Below are positions 1 through 5,163 of a stretch of DNA of 6,332 bases, piece after piece. The translations under genes were made by a program, and so were the position numbers. The DNA is from Pseudomonadota bacterium (GTDB lineage Bacteria > Pseudomonadota > Gammaproteobacteria > Acidithiobacillales > Acidithiobacillaceae). Position 1 is the stretch's first letter; each line of letters starts with the position of its first letter. Location of the stretch: positions 1-6,332 of the forward strand of contig JAKAVW010000178.1 of NCBI GenBank assembly GCA_021827445.1, given 5' to 3'. The notes under the pieces are model-generated. The model ran no database searches. It was given only the letters and a program-made list of their open reading frames with translations, and was not told the DNA's origin.

Positions 1-71
1 ATTTGATATTTATGTTTTAGTCCATAGAGTTGCGAAGCGTTATAGCACTCCATAGGTGGCAAATGTTTGGT

Positions 72-118
72 GCTGACGCATGGTCAATGGCTGACGCTGA
101 TTGACAGTCAGCTAGCTG
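72..118. repeat. Cluster of short direct and inverted repeats
   Basis: GCTGACGC occurs at 72-79 and 90-97, an 18-bp period. GTCAAT (83-88) faces ATTGAC (100-105), and GCTGA (96-100) faces TCAGC (108-112). CAGCTAGCTG at 109-118 is a perfect 10-bp palindrome. Such clustering is compatible with binding sites for an integrase, excisionase or regulator beside an att site, but the units are short and could be chance. Confidence 0.25.
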
Positions 119-211
119 GTGCCTTTGGGTTGGGGCGGAGGATCGAAGTGCGTGCGGCATGAGATCAGCAGAGGGAGGCGAAAGGCCAGATGCGCAACTT
201 GGTTGCAATCT

Positions 212-233
212 GCGCTGCACTAGCGCTGCACTA
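212..233. repeat. 11-bp perfect tandem duplication
   Basis: The unit GCGCTGCACTA is present twice with no spacer (212-222 and 223-233). This is seen directly. It probably arose by replication slippage and has no clear function. Confidence 0.7.
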
Positions 234-261
234 AGAATGTTATTCATAGTGATCCGTGGTG

Positions 262-292
262 ATTGGTTGTGATCGTAACCAATTGTTATAGT
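262..292 (+). promoter_or_regulatory. Candidate promoter with palindromic operator
   Basis: ATTGGTT (262-268) and AACCAAT (277-283) form a perfect 7-bp inverted repeat around an 8-base centre that contains GATC, giving 18 symmetric positions out of 22. Overlapping it, TTGGTT (263-268) and TATAGT (287-292) are placed like -35 and -10 boxes with an 18-bp spacer. Only the -10 is good (5 of 6 to TATAAT). A palindrome in the spacer is a usual place for a repressor site. About 30 bases downstream is a strong Shine-Dalgarno-like AAGGAGG, but the gene it would have served is missing. Confidence 0.35.
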
Positions 293-334
293 GGATTATC
301 AGCGGTGACGCTCAGGGTACAAAAGGAGGTTTAA

Positions 335-384
335 GGGGACTCATAATCCCTTGGTCCACGGTTCGAGTCCGTGCGGGCCCACCA
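335..384 (+). tRNA. 3' part of a CAT-anticodon tRNA only; probable att-site remnant
   Basis: The anticodon arm folds as GGGGA (335-339) / loop CTCATAA (340-346) / TCCCT (347-351), with CAT at the anticodon. A 5-base variable loop follows, then the T arm CACGG / TTCGAGT / CCGTG (357-373), the acceptor strand CGGGCCC (374-380), the discriminator A and an encoded CCA (382-384). The acceptor 5' strand and D arm are absent: the sequence before 334 does not pair with CGGGCCC and has no D-loop consensus. It cannot be a working tRNA. A CAT anticodon fits elongator tRNA-Met or the lysidine-modified tRNA-Ile2; the fragment alone does not decide. Site-specific integrases commonly duplicate exactly the 3' part of a tRNA gene, leaving such a copy at the far end of an island. 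I therefore read it as attR or attL, with the intact tRNA elsewhere. Confidence 0.85.
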
Positions 385-562
385 ATTAAAACAAGATGTT
401 AGGACGTTATCGGGTGCGGTAGGTTTTGAGTCTGTAAGCGCCATGTAAGCATTTCGGAAAAGCTGAGGGATGTTTTTGCCGCTGGCGCTGCCCACGTCCA
501 GTCGTGATCCGGGTATCACGCTGACAGCATCGTGGAGAATGACAAATGACTGGGTCATTCGC
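385..562 (-). other. Spacer with a doubtful minus-strand open frame
   Basis: A minus-strand frame is open from an ATG at 558 down to and through the tRNA fragment, ending at 331. Its last residues (WARTDSNRGPRDYESP) are only the antisense translation of the tRNA, a well-known source of spurious 'hypothetical proteins'. The earlier part (FVILHDAV...GKNIPQLFRNAYMAL) reads more like former coding sequence, but I do not recognise it. No convincing ribosome binding site precedes the ATG. I treat it as decayed or non-coding DNA between the att remnant and the neighbouring pseudogene. Confidence 0.3.
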
Positions 563-1340
563 TCACACGTCTGACTGATTTGCGCGCCAGGCTTTTTTGG
601 ATTTGCTCAACGGGTTATCGCATCGCTTCTTTTCCTGCATAGTGGCCAAGCGTTTGATTTCTGGTTTATGGACATCGATGTTGTGCTGCCGGACCAGTCG
701 CCTTGCAGCAAACTGCACGCCATGGGTATGCTTGTGTCCGCTGCGGACAGAAATATCAAGCAGCACGAGATAAATGGAGCTTGCCCAAAATCTCCAGACG
801 CGCCTTAACATATTCAGATTTCTACGGATATGGTGAATGGCCCATGGTATGCTCTTCTGACCCAGTCGCGCTTCGGCCCAGGCCTCGAACGCGTCCGTCA
901 ATGCCTTGGCCATGATGAGTGAATAACTGTCTTTTTGCCGTACTTCCTGTGCGATATGCCGGGTGGCCTCCGGACTGCCTGTCCAAATAACCCATGGCGA
1001 TCTCCACTGTCCACAGAACGGCTTGCATGTTCCCATATTTTGCTTCCGGTAATGTGTGCCGCACCTGTGCCAATCGTGCCCACCCTTCGGCATGGCGATC
1101 CTGCATGGCATCAATGATGGCCAAATAAGCCAGGGCATATTCTCGATAGCGGTCACCGATGGTGAGGAACAGTGGTTCTGCCCATGCTTCGTTCCATCCG
1201 TCTACTGCCTGTTGCAGGTGTACTTTTGCCTGTTCCAGATGCCCAAGCCACTGACGCGAGCGTTTCGGGCGGTGCCGAAGACCAATGCCGCTAATGTGGA
1301 GTGTGGCAGCACTACTGCCGCGCAGAAGTAGAAAACCCAA
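563..1340 (-). pseudogene. Frameshifted TPR-like (tetratricopeptide) gene remnant
   Basis: Two overlapping minus-strand frames together look like one broken gene. The first frame, from about 1250 down to about 975, encodes helical repeats with TPR-like spacing (GHLEQAKVHLQQAV, YALAYLAIIDAMQDRHAEGW, AVLWTVEIAMGYLDR). Around 965-985 the protein-like character passes to the next frame, which continues as SPEATRHIAQEVRQ, then SYSLIMAKALTDAFEAWAEARLGQ, and remains open to 563. The upstream end has no proper start: the only in-frame option at 1340 is TTG without a ribosome binding site. The sequence before 1250 looks like coding sequence in yet another frame (TLAALVFGTARNA). TPR arrays of this kind occur at the C-terminal side of ATPase or cyclase-type regulators, but no such domain is visible and I assign no function. 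The last about 80 codons are less repeat-like and may contain a second shift. Confidence 0.5.
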
Positions 1341-1459
1341 AACACCCGCCAGTCAGAACCGCTCCGGGCGACTTCTCAAATACACAAGATTTTACGATTT
1401 TGGAACGTGGATATCGTCCAGGAAACTCGACGCCATACACAGGAAATTACGAATACCCA

Positions 1460-2107
1460 TTATTTCAAAGCCCCTGCCGGTAGACTTTGTTTAACCTGGG
1501 CCATTGCAGCCATCGCCTTTGCCGATAATGCTTGAAGGGCTTGCATTTGTTTTGAGGGCTTGAGTGTTTGCTCCGTTGGCGCCGGTTGATGGGCCAGGCA
1601 GGCTCCACTGAGCCATTTACCGTGCGTCGTATAGGCTTCAAACAATTTACCGTTGTTGACCAGGCTGCCGTGTCCCTGCATTTGAAAATGCTTGCCTTCT
1701 CCGGTGTACCGCGTGTGAGAAGTGATCACCTCCGTGGTTGTCGCACCATTTTCCTTTCCGATGGAAATCGTCCTGCAATTCCGCAAGGTCTCATGCAGAG
1801 ATGGATGCGAAGTCACACAATGCACCGTCGCAGGGGTGGAACCGGGTGTGGAGAGTGTGGCGTTGGCCGTATCCTGTGGTTGATAGAGACTATGGGAGCA
1901 CCGCATAGCAGTAGCGCGGGATGTGCCTAGCAAGGGACCCGTGGTGGTCGTGACAAATTGCCATTCGCCGGGACGAAATCCGTAAGCTCCAGAAAAGCCT
2001 CCCGCCACCGCTGAACGCGTATGCGCCGACCCCGTATCAATCAACAGTACAGACAGTATCGTCAACGCGGTCACGCTTCCAAGTATCACTTTGGCCTTAA
2101 TGTGCAT
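1460..2107 (-). CDS. DUF3617-type secreted protein
   Basis: This 215-aa protein starts at an ATG preceded by a clear GGAGG (plus-strand 2114-2118, 6-base spacing). Residues 6-24 are a hydrophobic signal segment ending near GSA-HT (about residue 28), so it should be exported to the periplasm. The mature part begins with the DUF3617 hallmark PGEW (46-49) followed by a Thr-rich strand, then cysteines at 70, 97, 111 and 170. The last is in a SGAC motif equivalent to the C-terminal G-x-C of the family. Four cysteines fit two disulfides. After Cys170 there is an unusual Ala/Gln/Lys-rich helical tail of about 45 residues that typical members lack. DUF3617 proteins have no established biochemical role. 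The gene is divergent from a paralogue at 2206. Family assignment rests on motif pattern and architecture, not on a search. Confidence 0.75.
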   Translation of the reverse strand: MHIKAKVILGSVTALTILSVLLIDTGSAHTRSAVAGGFSGAYGFRPGEWQFVTTTTGPLLGTSRATAMRCSHSLYQPQDTANATLSTPGSTPATVHCVTSHPSLHETLRNCRTISIGKENGATTTEVITSHTRYTGEGKHFQMQGHGSLVNNGKLFEAYTTHGKWLSGACLAHQPAPTEQTLKPSKQMQALQALSAKAMAAMAQVKQSLPAGALK

Positions 2108-2134
2108 GGGTATCCTCCAAAATTTCGTGGGTAC

Positions 2135-2164
2135 TGGACAAACCTTCCCGCCGCACGGGAAAAT
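2135..2164 (+). promoter_or_regulatory. Candidate promoter and inverted repeat between divergent DUF3617 genes
   Basis: TGGACA (2135-2140) and GAAAAT (2159-2164) are placed as -35 and -10 boxes with an 18-bp spacer, giving a leader of about 35 bases before the 2206 start. The spacer contains a perfect inverted repeat, TTCCCG (2145-2150) and CGGGAA (2156-2161), separated by 5 bases. In a 98-bp divergent region such a symmetric element could bind one regulator controlling both genes. The inverted repeat is seen directly; the promoter and operator roles are inferred, and the -10 is only a 4 of 6 match. Confidence 0.4.
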
Positions 2165-2205
2165 GCTGTCCTGTTCGTTTTTTATGGCTCAGTGTCGGAG
2201 AAAAT

Positions 2206-2652
2206 ATGCATATTCGTCAAATAGTGCTGATAGCTTGTGTGACAGCGTTTTCAACGGGGGCATTCGCGCAAGGACTGCCGCACATGAAGCGCGGTGAATG
2301 GAAAGATACGAGTATTGCCACCGGGCACGGGATCAAGGATACCTATACCGTCTGCAATCGCGGTCAAGCCTTTACCTCCTGGATGATAGCCAAGCAGGGG
2401 TCGACCTGTATGACTACCGGGGTGCCTGTTATCGAAGGCGGTGGGCGGACGGTCTTTCAGGAAAACTGTCTCTCAAAGCAACCACAAGGCGGTGCCGCGC
2501 ATATGCACATGACGGTTCATCTGGCGGTAACCAATGCGGGGCGTGCCTTCCAGTCCACGGTTACTGGGCAGGGAAATGCGGATGGCTATAACTTTCCGAT
2601 CAACGACACGGTAACCGGACACTATGTAGGGACTTGTCGTCACGCTGGCTGA
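2206..2652 (+). CDS. DUF3617-like periplasmic protein
   Basis: This 148-aa protein starts at an ATG with GGAG at 2197-2200 (5-base spacing). Residues 1-21 are a classic signal peptide with a cleavage motif AFA-Q. The mature protein opens with KRGEW (28-32), followed by cysteines at 50, 68, 88 and 144, the last in YVGTC at the C-terminus. That order (GEW, three internal Cys, terminal G-x-C) is the same as in the divergent gene on the other side, so the two are paralogues of the DUF3617 type. This one is shorter, close to the usual family size, without the C-terminal tail. A His/Met-rich stretch (HMHMTVHL, 99-106) is notable but not diagnostic of metal binding. It lies 10 bp upstream of the DUF805 gene on the same strand, so co-transcription is likely. 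Function unknown. Confidence 0.75.
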   Translation: MHIRQIVLIACVTAFSTGAFAQGLPHMKRGEWKDTSIATGHGIKDTYTVCNRGQAFTSWMIAKQGSTCMTTGVPVIEGGGRTVFQENCLSKQPQGGAAHMHMTVHLAVTNAGRAFQSTVTGQGNADGYNFPINDTVTGHYVGTCRHAG

Positions 2653-2662
2653 AGGATAAAAC

Positions 2663-3046
2663 ATGGCAAACATGATAGATGCCTGGGCAACCAACTTGAA
2701 AAGGGCTTTCGATTTTCGTGGCAGAACCAGTAGAGCATCTTTCTGGTGGACGGTGCTCACCAACATGATAGTGATTTTTTCCTTGGCGATTGGTACAGGA
2801 TATTTTTCTGCTCACTCGTTCTTAGGTGGATTGTTTGGAGGCTTGTACATGATCTACGTGTTGCTTTGGTTTATCCCGAATGTGGCCATGACCATACGAT
2901 GTCTGCACGACATAGGGCGTTCTGGTTGGTGGATACTACTGAGCTTTATCCCCATTATCGGAACCATCGTGCTCATCGTCTGGCAGGCTACCCAAGGGAA
3001 TGATGGAGACAACACCTATGGAGCGCAGGCAGCGATGCCGAAATAG
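2663..3046 (+). CDS. DUF805 family inner-membrane protein
   Basis: This 127-aa protein has a start with AAGGAT just upstream, 10 bp after the stop of the DUF3617-like gene. It carries the family signatures in order: FRGRTSRASFWW (18-29) before the first membrane helix, RCLHDIGRSGWW (79-90) before the last helix with IPIIG (96-100), and GDNTYG (115-120) near the C-terminus. Hydrophobic segments are at about 28-46, 55-76 and 89-108. Length is normal for the family (about 110-140 aa). DUF805 proteins (such as E. coli YhaH/YhaI) are inner-membrane proteins without a known activity. The membrane location and the tight pairing with a secreted protein suggest an envelope role, which is inference. 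Confidence 0.92.
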   Translation: MANMIDAWATNLKRAFDFRGRTSRASFWWTVLTNMIVIFSLAIGTGYFSAHSFLGGLFGGLYMIYVLLWFIPNVAMTIRCLHDIGRSGWWILLSFIPIIGTIVLIVWQATQGNDGDNTYGAQAAMPK

Positions 3047-3156
3047 AGGTGCTTTGACCTGTCCAGGTGGTGCGATGCAAGGTCATTTATTAAGTTTCGA
3101 TTTTTCCTGTGCTCTGCGAAATGAAAACACCACAACGATACTATTGTTGCACGTCA

Positions 3157-3185
3157 TTGCCACTCTTTCAGTGGTAGACTATAAG
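3157..3185 (+). promoter_or_regulatory. Sigma70-like promoter upstream of the ankyrin genes
   Basis: TTGCCA (3157-3162) and TATAAG (3180-3185) each match the consensus at 5 of 6 positions and are separated by exactly 17 bp, the best promoter pair I found in the window. The spacer also holds CCACT (3160-3164) and AGTGG (3170-3174), a perfect 5-bp inverted repeat around CTTTC that could be an operator half-site pair. Transcription would begin near 3192 and run into the broken frame and then the ankyrin genes, with a leader of about 220 bases before 3416. Confidence 0.5.
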
Positions 3186-3191
3186 CAGGCG

Positions 3192-3419
3192 ATGAAAAGT
3201 ACAACGATTCTACCGCAATCTTTAGGACAACAGGTGGTGTTACCTCTGACCATCTAGTCTTTCTACACGAATTCAGAAACAGCAGTGACACCAACTACCG
3301 GAACATGCCTCGGAGATATCATAAGAAAAGCTACCGACTACCACAAGGCGGATATGGTGGTGCATGCGCTGAACTATGAATTGACACAACTGATTTGTCC
3401 CAAAGGAAAAAGGTCATGA
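3192..3419 (+). pseudogene. Reading frame interrupted by one amber codon, overlapping the ankyrin start
   Basis: From an ATG at 3192 the frame encodes MKSTTILPQSLGQQVVLPL, meets TAG at 3255-3257, then stays open for 53 codons (FYTNSETAVTP, TCLGDIIRKATDYHKADMVV, HALNYELTQLICPKGK) and stops with TGA at 3417-3419. That stop overlaps the ATG of the first ankyrin gene at 3416, the 4-base overlap typical of translationally coupled genes. The same frame is also open upstream to 3000, but the promoter at 3157-3185 argues against use of that part. I do not recognise the protein. It may be a small gene killed by a nonsense mutation, or a shorter ORF starting at GTG 3285. No good ribosome binding site is seen for either start. 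Confidence 0.35.
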
Positions 3420-4237
3420 TGGTCAACAAACGAATCTATATTATCGCTGTTATGGCTATAACGCTTCTCTTTCTGCTCAACACGGCATCCGATGCGGCTG
3501 CATTTCTTTTGCATGGCATGACAGCGCAAGAGATTTTTTCTAATTCAAAAGCTGCCGCACTGGCCAACGCAGCCTGTAAGGGGGATGTTTCTGAGATTGC
3601 TCATCTGGTTCACTCTGGTGCGGATGTGAATTATCGCGGAAAAGGTGGCATTTCTCCTCTCATTTGGGCGATGTCCTGTCACAACTACAGCGGTATGCGG
3701 GCTCTCCTAAAAAACGGCGCCAACCCGAATCAGCCGATGGAATATAAACAAGGACCAGTCTGGCTTGCGGCAGGCGGTAGCGACCCAAAAATCTTATCGA
3801 TTTTATTGAAACATGGCGGGAATCCCAATGATATGGAAGAAAACTCTTCGGCGCTGCAAAACGCGATCATTTATGCGCGCACTGCCAATATGAAGCTGCT
3901 TGCTCAGCATGGGGCCAACGTTAATTTCGTCGGCGGCGCGATGAGCCCAGGCGAATGTGCGGTAGCAGCAGGACGCTTCGATTACATAATATATCTTTTA
4001 CATCATGGGTATGATCATGACTTGCAGGGACTGGCTAATTCCATCCTACAACAAAAAGGTATGTTTAATCCGCATTGGTCTGGCTACTCCATGTGGAAAT
4101 GGCAATACAAGTACTGGAGGGAAGCCCTGCAGATGCTCGCCGCCAAGGGCTATAAGGCACACAAGATAGTGCCCAAGATTCTGCCCCCTCCGCCCCCGCT
4201 GCCCTCAGGCGCTCCAATACCCTCAGGCGGAAGCTAA
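3416..4237 (+). CDS. Exported ankyrin-repeat protein, tandem copy 1
   Basis: I start this 273-aa protein at ATG 3416 rather than an upstream TTG at 3395, because AAAGGA lies 8 bases before it and the signal peptide then begins normally (basic NKR, then a hydrophobic core at 7-21, cleavage around ASDA-A near 27). About five ankyrin repeats follow (roughly 46-202), with hallmarks such as GADVN (68-72), SPLIWAM (80-86), LLKNGANPN (97-105), LLKHGGNPN (130-138) and QHGANVN (164-170). Residues 199-251 form a Trp/Tyr-rich C-terminal module (FNPHWSGYSMWKWQYKYW at 217-234, then a helix EALQMLAAKGYKAHKI). A proline-rich tail ends the protein. Ankyrin repeats bind protein partners; here this would happen in the periplasm or at the envelope. 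The gene is followed after 57 bp by a paralogue. No catalytic domain is visible and the partner is unknown. Base composition is more AT-rich than in copy 2. Confidence 0.88.
   Translation: MMVNKRIYIIAVMAITLLFLLNTASDAAAFLLHGMTAQEIFSNSKAAALANAACKGDVSEIAHLVHSGADVNYRGKGGISPLIWAMSCHNYSGMRALLKNGANPNQPMEYKQGPVWLAAGGSDPKILSILLKHGGNPNDMEENSSALQNAIIYARTANMKLLAQHGANVNFVGGAMSPGECAVAAGRFDYIIYLLHHGYDHDLQGLANSILQQKGMFNPHWSGYSMWKWQYKYWREALQMLAAKGYKAHKIVPKILPPPPPLPSGAPIPSGGS
4021..4166 (+). repeat. Near-identical 3' segment, copy in ankyrin gene 1
   Basis: Aligned at an offset of 894 bases with 4915-5060, this segment shows about 10 differences in 146 bases. Positions 4063-4118 match 4957-5012 with 56 consecutive identical bases, and 4120-4140 match 5014-5034 exactly. 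The upstream halves of the two genes are far more different, so identity is concentrated at the 3' end. Confidence 0.9.
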
Positions 4238-4294
4238 TAGCGCTGAGGGATAGGGATGAAGTCCGGCCAAGCGTGTTTGCCAAGGAACCCAACC

Positions 4295-5119
4295 ATGATA
4301 TACCCAGGAAGAATCGGGCTGATGGCGATGGCGGCCACTGCGCTCGGACTGATGTTGAACGGCCCTGCCAGCGCGACCGGAGTGACAGGGTTCCGCCTCG
4401 GTGGTCGTCCGGCTCAGGACGTGTTCACGAATCCGCAGACCGCGTCCTTGGCAAAGGCCGCCTGCACAGGTTGGGTATCGAAGATCAATGCGCTGGTGAA
4501 AAATGGAGCCGACGTGAATGGTCGCGGAGAGAAGGGCATCACTCCGCTGATCTGGGCGATGACCTGCCATAACTATAAAGGCATGGAGGCACTACTTCAG
4601 CACGGAGCCAACCCGAATCAGCCAATGGCGTATGGCCAAGCACCGACCTGGCTCGCCGCCGGTGGCAGCGATCCCAAGATATTACCGATCCTGCTGGATC
4701 ATGGTGGCAATCCCAATTATTACTGCGCGGATTGCCAGGGAGCGTCGACACTGGAAAACGCGATCGATTACCGGCGCACAGCCAACATGAAGCTACTGGT
4801 GCAGCGCGGGGCCAACGTCAATTTTATCGGCGCGCTGAGCCCAGGCGAACGTGCCGTCGCCCAAGGCCACTTCAACTATGTGATTTACCTGTTGCAGCAT
4901 GGGTACGACCATGACCTGCAGGGACTGGCTAATGCCATTCTGCAAAAAAAAGGTACGTTTAATCCGCATTGGTCTGGCTACTCCATGTGGAAATGGCAAT
5001 ACAAGTACTGGAAGGAAGCCCTGCAGATGCTCGCAGCCAAGGGCTACAAGGCACATAAGATACCGTGGACGATTGCGCCCATGAATCCTCCATCAACGCC
5101 AGCAGCCGGCAGCCAATAG
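4295..5119 (+). CDS. Exported ankyrin-repeat protein, tandem copy 2
   Basis: I choose ATG 4295 over the in-frame ATG at 4256, because AAGGAA (4282-4287) sits 7 bases before it and the protein then begins directly with a signal peptide (hydrophobic 7-22, cleavage near ASA-T, residue 27). The result is 274 aa, matching copy 1. The ankyrin repeats (roughly 49-205) keep the same motifs: NGADVN, TPLIWAM, HGANPNQPM, LDHGGNPN, RGANVN. Cys57 and Cys91 are conserved with copy 1. An extra loop YYCADC (142-147) adds a CxxC pair that copy 1 lacks. Residues 202-256 are the shared Trp/Tyr-rich module, nearly identical to copy 1, including its DNA. The 5' half is more GC-rich and clearly diverged. It should share copy 1's transcript. 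Function unknown; a protein-binding role outside the cytoplasm is inferred. Confidence 0.88.
   Translation: MIYPGRIGLMAMAATALGLMLNGPASATGVTGFRLGGRPAQDVFTNPQTASLAKAACTGWVSKINALVKNGADVNGRGEKGITPLIWAMTCHNYKGMEALLQHGANPNQPMAYGQAPTWLAAGGSDPKILPILLDHGGNPNYYCADCQGASTLENAIDYRRTANMKLLVQRGANVNFIGALSPGERAVAQGHFNYVIYLLQHGYDHDLQGLANAILQKKGTFNPHWSGYSMWKWQYKYWKEALQMLAAKGYKAHKIPWTIAPMNPPSTPAAGSQ
4915..5060 (+). repeat. Near-identical 3' segment, copy in ankyrin gene 2
   Basis: This is the partner of the segment at 4021-4166, encoding the Trp/Tyr-rich C-terminal module. Homology between the two units also continues past the stop codons: TAGCGC and GAAGTCCGG recur at 4238-4269 and 5117-5138, so the duplicated unit includes the intergenic spacer. 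Confidence 0.9.
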
Positions 5120-5163
5120 CGCCGATGGATGAAGTCCGGGCAGGGTGTTTTAAGGTGGCTTGC

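Larger units (their letters stand above)
1..334. other. Gene-poor stretch before the tRNA fragment
   Basis: I see no convincing gene here. A 76-codon open frame on the minus strand (17-247) has no family resemblance, is rich in Ser/Ala/Leu/His without a domain pattern, and has no clear ribosome binding site, so I do not call it. The stretch holds short direct and inverted repeats near 72-118, an 11-bp tandem duplication, a palindrome with promoter-like boxes, and a purine-rich AAAAGGAGGT at 321-330. That last motif would serve as a ribosome binding site, but no start codon follows it at useful distance because the tRNA fragment begins instead. If the tRNA fragment is an att site, this side is the expected interior of the integrated element. 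Confidence 0.5.

Noticed and set aside
17..247. 76-codon minus-strand ORF
   Set aside because: It has no ribosome binding site, domain or secretion signal, and its low-complexity Ser/Ala composition looks like chance.
331..558. Minus-strand ORF ending in WARTDSNRGPRDYESP
   Set aside because: The end of this ORF is the antisense translation of the tRNA fragment, a known artefact. The rest lacks a ribosome binding site and a recognised family.
3000..3191. Upstream extension of the amber-broken frame as coding sequence
   Set aside because: It overlaps the end of the well-supported DUF805 gene, has no ribosome binding site, and contains the best promoter of the region.
3381..3410. TTGACA at 3381 as a promoter -35 box
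   Set aside because: A matching -10 would lie in the ribosome binding site of the ankyrin gene, and transcription would start inside the coding sequence.
3395..3415. TTG start for ankyrin gene 1
   Set aside because: It would place seven polar residues before the signal peptide and bury the ribosome binding site inside the gene. ATG 3416 has proper spacing.
4256..4294. ATG 4256 as start of ankyrin gene 2
   Set aside because: There is no good ribosome binding site, it adds 13 residues that disturb the signal peptide, and the same spacer sequence is repeated as non-coding DNA after gene 2. ATG 4295 has AAGGAA at 7 bases.
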